NCBI GenBank assembly: GCA_015179045.1
Contig: WHUZ01000012.1
Coordinates: forward strand, 372,001-436,000
Length of the DNA: 64,000 nucleotides
From: Kalaharituber pfeilii
Taxonomy: Eukaryota > Ascomycota > Pezizomycetes > Pezizales > Pezizaceae
Direction: 5' to 3'
Shown here in pieces: positions 58,293-64,000 of this stretch (within the stretch, counting starts at the first letter, position 1; the number at the start of each line of letters is the position of its first letter). Below the pieces are notes generated by a model. That model worked only from the letters and a program-made list of their open reading frames with translations, made no database searches and had not been told where the DNA came from. The translations under genes were made by a program, and so were the position numbers.

Positions 58293-60924
58293 ATCACAGC
58301 TCCAAAACTCTCAAAGCAGTAGTGGTTGAATCGAGGATTGCTTGGATTCTTCGAAATTTCGACCAGAATTTTGAGAAGTTGGGTGAGTATGAATTCCGTG
58401 TGAGGCGCAATTGTCTCTCTACAAACTATCAAAATTCTCATCACACACTTCATCAAGTATTCATTCTCCGCGATTTGTTCTGGGGTATTCCCTCTAGTAA
58501 TCAAGCGGAAAAGATGACCCAAGATTTCTTGCGCGAGCGGGCTGATTTCTTCAGGCTTGAACAGCGCCTGTCCTTCAGCTGACATCGCAAGTATCCGCTC
58601 AATGGTGATGGCTGCGTATGTGTATACTACAAAATTTTCCGCAGCAAGATGCTTTGCCAAAAGAGGAAACGCATCGGATAGTTGCGCTTTGGTCATCTAC
58701 ATCATTAAGTAAACTTCCTGTCATAGAATACGAACGAGACGCTGACTTACCTGGCTTCGAAAAGTATGAAGATATTTGATTGCGTCAACCTTCAGTATGG
58801 GCTGCACATCATCAAAAGGCGCTACCAAATTAGCAGCGACGTGTTTCGAGAAAAAGTCTACCACATCCACCAGTAGATTGGTTGATGTGACCCCAATGGC
58901 AGATACGGTTCCCTTTATAGCTATTGAGGTGAATAGATATAAAGCAGTATCGTTGCATCTCCAATTATTGCGCGGGTCCTTCTTATACTCCTGGATGTAA
59001 TGGTCAATGTACTTGAAGACCACTTCAGTAACAGACTTTTCATATTGTTCCATTAATTGCCTTAGGAAATCAGTTGCTGCACGGCGGCGAGTATCATTAT
59101 CAGATCCATCCATATCCCTGCGAATAAACTCAATAGGATCGTCTTCAAATAATTCTTCATCCGAGGCTAAACGGAAATGAAGTCAGATATGTATAAGCAT
59201 GATTTTGCATATCCTCTTCAGTAACCCACATCGAAGTGACATATTAGGTAAAATAATTTTCTCGACCACTTGCTCCAACACATTTTCAGATTTGAAATTT
59301 TCTGCATGCTTCCTTATTTTTGCGACTGCAGTGAGAAATTGTAGCGCTTTGCTGACAAGCTAATTATAAAGTGATCAGCATTGGCTCTTGACGCCATGAA
59401 CTCGCATGAATGTAATCATACTCACAATATCATATTTTGCCTCAAGTCCTATGTTCGTAAGAAGCATCCAAGTTGAGTTGACAAAGTTTTGGAGTAGCTT
59501 GTCAAAAACATCCTCATACTTGTGAGTATACAAAACAAGAACCTCACAAATCCCAGCTTTGACTCTCTCTAGAGGCCCAGACTCGTTGTCATCATCCGTA
59601 TCTAATAGTGGATTTGTATACGTGAGATATTTGTGAAAAATGGACATAATCTCGGGCAAAAGCTCCTCGAAGGAAGGAGGTAGATCTTGGCAGTTGAGAT
59701 CGAAGTATATCTTCACCATTAGATTAAGAGTCTGGAACAAATCCGTGAGGGCTTGCTTATTATTCTTATTTTGCTCAATAAGTCTATTTGTAGTCTGCAA
59801 AATATAAATCAGCATAATGAGATGATAATTTGGTTGGAAATGGTAGATTAACCTCCAGTAATTCCAGAAACGGGACGCAGAACTTGCCTAGAACGTGATT
59901 GATTTCTGTATAAAGAGCATCCGTTCTGAAGAGCGGTCGCCATCTTTTAAAAATCGAATGTGCTACTTGCAGCACGCCATTATTGACAGCCGTGTTATCT
60001 GGGGTTAACCGCTTGACAAGGTCCTAAATATCCTATGGTTAGCTTATACAAAACCACTGGGTAATGTTTGCGCACATCGACCAAAGTATCCCATCTCTGA
60101 TAGAAATCACTGTCGGCTATTATGCTAATGGCTTCTCCTAATTGGACTTGGAGAGAATATGGAACGCTAATCATAAGTCCCACTATCTCCCGCTTGATAG
60201 CAATGACATCATTGGCGGGTACACGATAATTGCCATCTTCGTCCTAGATTCCGTTTCATGAGTTTGGATATCAAGTGTATGGTGGAGGAAGATATCCAAC
60301 CGTCCAGTTCCGTCGAATGAAATTTTTGAAAAACAATGCAGCAGCAAGGCGGGTTTCCATGCCCTGTGAATCTTGCGCATTGGATGCAACTATATTCAGT
60401 AACGTCAAGGAAAATCCAGGTGTCGACTCGAGGGATCTAAGAGATGCTTCGGCTATCGTATTTCAAGTAAACAGTTAGCGGAAGTTGAAAGATTGGTTGT
60501 GTCAACGAAACAGTACCAAAAACCCCGGTTTGAGAAGATGGTTCTTGTACAGCTTCCCTCTGCTGGTGGTTCGTGTCCTTAAACGTATGTATGAAATCTT
60601 ACAGGTTTGGCCTAATCGCGGTATTGAATGCTGTGAATCCTTTCAGTGCGAATGTACATTGATGGTACATTAGCAATCCTCCTCATTAGGGTGCCTGCTG
60701 CCCGAAGTAACAGCTCAGGTTCAGGCACGAAGAGGGTAACGCAATAGAACCTATCAACGATACAAACCCGGGGTTTTTCGGTACAAATTGTTTGGACGAC
60801 ATCAAAAGTTTCGGTGGCAAGGGGTTTGTAACGTACCTTGCTTGCTTGTTGCGGGATGTAGAGATTGCCGTAGCAATGTAGCAACGACCTCTCTATTGGT
60901 AGCAGCGTTTTCTATATCGGCCAT
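57128..60924 (-). CDS. cse1: importin-alpha re-exporter Cse1/CAS
   Basis: Cse1 is the RanGTP-dependent exportin that returns importin alpha to the cytoplasm. Eleven exons (minus): 60924-60837, 60452-60301, 60243-60076, 60023-59853, 59794-59426, 59359-59230, 59166-58751, 58696-58290, 58222-58140, 58088-57785 and 57737-57128. All phases close and give 965 aa, the family length. The N-terminus is an importin-beta-type HEAT repeat region (TRLAAALFFKNFIRRNW, NYRVP), then ELFEDDPIEFIRRDMDGSDNDTRRRAATD, the signature of the central region, and the CAS/CSE1 C-terminal HEAT repeats. The first intron is 384 bp, unusually long here. Intron 8 contains a 29-base T-run just after its donor (A-run 58,260-58,288 on the + strand). 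Confidence 0.95.
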
Positions 60925-61641
60925 GATCTATCGTAAGCTGGGAATGGTGTGATCTTGGGATATGCTGGATATGTGGAATGGCAGTGTGGAAGGATCTGTT
61001 GAGGGGAACGTGTTCTAGCAGTGGTGGGGTCAATTTCCTGCCGCCAGGCACCAGACCTCGAGCTTGGCGACGCAAGTATAGAGTACTCGTACTAAGTACT
61101 AGTACCCTAGTGCGAGGCTGCCACTCCGTACTGCATAAAGCTATGCTTCTTATGTAATGCAGCTATGTCAAGACCTCGTTGTCACGCTACCATCTACTAA
61201 TAATTAGTAGAGTGCTACCTGTCTTAACCGTAGAGCTGATGGTGGCATGACACCAGTAATTAGCTTTGGGAATAGCTTTTCCGGGAGAAGAGCGAAGAAA
61301 ATGAAGACACAGTGCTCCAGATTCACAGGAAACACTGGTTGATATGCTTAATTAGCTTTGATTTTTCTACGATCTCAAACAGATGTACTCGGGGGTGCCA
61401 GAATGTCTGGCGCATTATGCAGCGCCAAGGTACTCACGTGCAGCTGCCAAGGAACCTCAATTTGTATAGAGAACTGCACTTGTGATAGGCTAAAAATTAG
61501 TACTCGTACACGTCGAGTAGTTGCCAGTTAAGCAGGGGTGCTACAATAAATAAATAAATAAATAAACAATGGCCCATACAATGAGATAACCACTCTTCAT
61601 CAACTCAATAGCCCTTCAATTATATTTCCAGCTTGACAGCT
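60925..61641. other. intergenic, cse1 promoter side
   Basis: No gene seen. It includes a short (AAAT) repeat near 61,545-61,566. Confidence 0.45.
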
Positions 61642-61676
61642 ATAGTTTCCGCCTGGGGACGAGGCTAATAGTTTCC
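61642..61676. mobile_element. MULE footprint: 17-bp terminus between 9-bp duplications
   Basis: ATAGTTTCC (61642-61650), GCCTGGGGACGAGGCTA (61651-61667), ATAGTTTCC (61668-61676). The middle 17 bp are identical to the outer end of the element at 33,979-37,210, and the flanks are a perfect 9-bp direct repeat. This is what remains if most of an element of the same family is lost, leaving one terminus and both target copies. Confidence 0.8.
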
Positions 61677-62400
61677 TACTATTTTATAATTAATAGTACC
61701 TCCACAAGCTTGATAGCTTGCTGCTAGGTAGACCACTTCCACTGTCCCAGCTTGAGGCAATGCCTTATAAGTTTTCTATGTCTGGTATTATATATATTAT
61801 ACAGTGTATATTTACATCTTACTATTGCAAGAGTCTTTTGAATAGAATCTGGTGGTCAGTTTTATTTTCTTTCCAGGTATATGATTCCACAGAATTTCGG
61901 GTGTGAGAGTTTTTTGATGGTTGTGTGGTTGCGGTGGTTGCATGTTTGTATGTGTCGAAAAAATTGTATGGTTTCTCATACAAAATCGCCAGACTTTTGG
62001 CCACTAAACCATGTCATGTAATCGAAGCTCCATCGCAGGTGGGGTACGTAACTGGGCCCTGCACATGAGTACCTTGGCGCTGCATAATTCGCCTAGTACT
62101 CAGTACATTAGGTGGCAATCAGTCTCGAACCAATGGCAATCATGTCCATGACTTCTTCCCTGAGAGCCTGTGCCGGCGGCGCAGTGCTGGTCAAGTGGAC
62201 TCATTCCAGACGTAGTTGTTATCGCCGCAATAGTGCAGGCATTGAAAGTTCATGGTGGTGGGCCAGGGATCACTCCTGGCACCTCTTTTGCTGAAGAATA
62301 TAAAACTTAGAATGTCAGGGTTGTGTTAACCTTCGCAAAATGAATCTCAAATGCCAAGCAATGCAGTGTCGTTGCCACCAAGTGTATCAGGGAGGAGGCT
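61677..62400. other. intergenic
   Basis: No gene or repeat recognised. Confidence 0.4.
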
Positions 62401-62419
62401 AGTCTCGTAACCAGACTAG

Positions 62420-62900
62420 GAGGAGGCCATTCAAGCTGGCACCATTGGGGAAGGGTGCAGTAGAGCTTGCCAAGGGGGCGGGCAAGAAGCCCAAACGATG
62501 GGTTGCAACTTTCTCTATGACATTGATATAGGAATTGAAGAGAAAATGGAGGTAATTGCAAAGAAGATGTATGGTGCGGATGGAATTGAGTTGAGTGATC
62601 TTGCAAAGACCCAGGTGGAGATGTATAAGAAACATGTAACTCGGATGCACCCAAACACTACGGATAGAAGCTAATATATGTGAAGAGGGCTTTGCAAACC
62701 TCCAGATATGTATTGCAAAGACACATTACTCTCTCTCACCCTGCTCTCAAGGGAGCACCAACAGGGCTCACTGTGCCAATAAGAGATGTAAGGTTATGAC
62801 CTGGTGCTGGAGATCTCTACAATCCCTGGCTTGCCCACCGCTCCTTGGTATCTGAATGTAAGTGCAACGTCCCTAAGGCAGGCTAAAAGAAAACAACTAA
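62420..62900 (+). pseudogene. decayed copy of C1-tetrahydrofolate synthase (formate-THF ligase domain)
   Basis: From about 62,510 one frame reads FLYDIDIGIEEKMEVIAKKM then YGADGIELSDLAKTQ, ending at a TAA at 62,672. Further on, in other frames, come GFANLQICIAKTHYSLS, ALKGAPTGLTVPIRDVR (then a stop) and STIPGLPT. These are successive segments of the C-terminal part of 10-formyl-THF synthetase in the right order. At least two frame changes and two stops break it. It has no obvious introns, so it may be a retrocopy, or a local duplicate of a coding exon. The functional gene is not in this window. Confidence 0.8.
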
Positions 62901-63815
62901 CATCTGTGGCCCTAAGGTGGATGTCAAATCTTGGAACTGGTGAAATTAAGGGATTTTGCTAGTTTTCGTTGCTATATGGTGGTCTCGAGACTGGCTATAT
63001 GGATAGCGAGAGCTGTACGCTATAAAGAGGCCGGTTTGGATGTTTTCATGGCGCATTTCCTTGAAAAATAAAGCCATTGTGATCTCTGTACAGTATGAAG
63101 TGAAGTAGGCTAGCAAGCTAGAAAATGAAGAAAAGTAACAACTTCAAGTCAATTGAAGTGTAAAACGTATTAGATGAGTCGCCAAAGCTCTCCGAAGACG
63201 CTGCTTGCTCGATGCAATGGTGGATAGCTCAAGCTCATACATATGCCCCACTCTATGCACCCACAGGCTAGGCTCACGCTCGTTTTCTCTCCTCCAGGGG
63301 GTCGCGAGACTCTCGTCGGACGGATGAAAACTTGCTGGGCGCTGAGTGGAAGAAAATGCACCCTGTCAAAGTACGAGCACAAAAAAGGGAAGGGGGGAAA
63401 AAAAGGAAAAGATTGGAAAAAAGAAAGAAAAAAAAAATAGATCCTTTAATAACCGTCACAGCGGGGATCCTTCTCTTGCCGCACCTCAACACCGCCTAAC
63501 ACCCCTCCCTCAGCGCTTCCTCGCACAAGTGTATGCGACCCATCCCATCTCTCCAGTCCCGAGGTTAAGCTGCCGCCAGCACCCCCCGGTGATCAACGCT
63601 ATCGCCTCCTGTTAGGTTGAGATCTCACATCGAAACCCTGCGACCGGCTGATTGATTGTGTGTGTCACTCCTCGCTGCTGCATCTTACCTCATTCCAAAC
63701 TACGTCTTGTGGTCTCGTGCTTTGCTTGATTTGCGAACCCCATACCATCCAGCTTCCGTATTCGCATTCGCCCTCGTCACCCCGCGTGAGGCCTCCAAGC
63801 CAATAGCACCTGGCA
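62901..63815. other. intergenic, promoter of the right-edge gene
   Basis: No gene seen. An A/G-rich tract (63,382-63,440) precedes a C/T-rich stretch (63,470-63,800) typical of a fungal 5' leader. Confidence 0.45.
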
Positions 63816-64000
63816 ATGGCATCTTTTGTTAGAATAGCTCGATGTGCTAGACCAGTACCAATAGCATCACTAAGCACCTCGCCTCTGGCCTATGTCAGCG
63901 ACTACTCCACCTCTACCTCAAAGCCTATTTCCGGTGTGACATCTGTATCTTCGACAGTCACCCGACATTCTGCACAATCCTCACCTTTCATCTCCAGCTT
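63816..64000 (+). CDS. 5' end of a probable mitochondrial protein (partial)
   Basis: From the ATG at 63816 a frame stays open to the window edge (61 codons). It begins MASFVRIARCARPVPIASLS and is rich in Ser, Thr, Ala and Arg with almost no acidic residues, as in mitochondrial targeting presequences. The mature part lies beyond the window, so the product is unknown. The preceding C/T-rich leader supports a real start. Confidence 0.5.
   Translation, partial: MASFVRIARCARPVPIASLSTSPLAYVSDYSTSTSKPISGVTSVSSTVTRHSAQSSPFISS

Overview
This window is nuclear DNA of a filamentous ascomycete (Pezizomycotina). The genes are split by many short GT-AG introns of about 40-70 bp, often with CTAAC/CTGAC-type branch points. 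The proteins are of fungal type: a Rif1 with the RPPTPPRE-type N-terminus, Nbs1 with an FHA domain, SAGA Hfi1/Ada1 and Cse1. Between the genes lie wide AT-rich stretches full of transposon debris. I cannot place the genus from sequence alone.

Layout: 1-3.6 kb is repeat debris, including a TIR element with a TA target duplication, an inverted repeat, a GGCC-rich repeat and a short reverse-transcriptase-like fragment. 4.2-22.4 kb is a gene-dense block: rif1 (+), a glucose-6-phosphate 1-epimerase (+), a four-exon LYR-motif mitochondrial protein (+), nbs1 (-), D-aminoacyl-tRNA deacylase (+) and ornithine aminotransferase (+). 22.4-26.7 kb holds T-tracts and a decayed Ty3/gypsy integrase end. 26.7-30.4 kb carries an RBR-type ubiquitin ligase (-) and a MEMO1-family protein (-). 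30.4-45 kb is a gene-poor repeat island with gypsy fragments, several short TIR elements and a 3.2-kb element. 45-61 kb has a medium-chain enoyl-reductase-like gene (+), SAGA hfi1/ada1 (-), a coiled-coil protein (-), a further repeat island (54-56.3 kb) and the exportin cse1 (-). 61-64 kb has a transposon footprint, a decayed C1-tetrahydrofolate synthase pseudogene and the 5' end of a probable mitochondrial protein gene running off the window.

The most interesting find is the element at 33,979-37,210. It has about 111-bp terminal inverted repeats and is flanked by a perfect 9-bp direct repeat (TACAAAAAT), the architecture of Mutator-like (MULE) transposons. Inside it are a tandem array of about six 175-bp repeats and a broken RecQ-like DEAH helicase; I see no transposase. 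At 61,642-61,676 a 17-bp piece of the same terminus sits between two copies of another 9-bp sequence (ATAGTTTCC). That looks like an excision footprint of the same family and independently supports a 9-bp target duplication.

The genes are housekeeping and there is no evident pathway cluster. Two chromosome-maintenance genes, rif1 and nbs1, lie within about 5 kb of each other. Gene models were built by hand, and reading frames were checked across the junctions. The unresolved spots are rif1 around 6,876-7,114 (one base out of frame), the donor of nbs1 intron 3, and the last intron of the coiled-coil gene.
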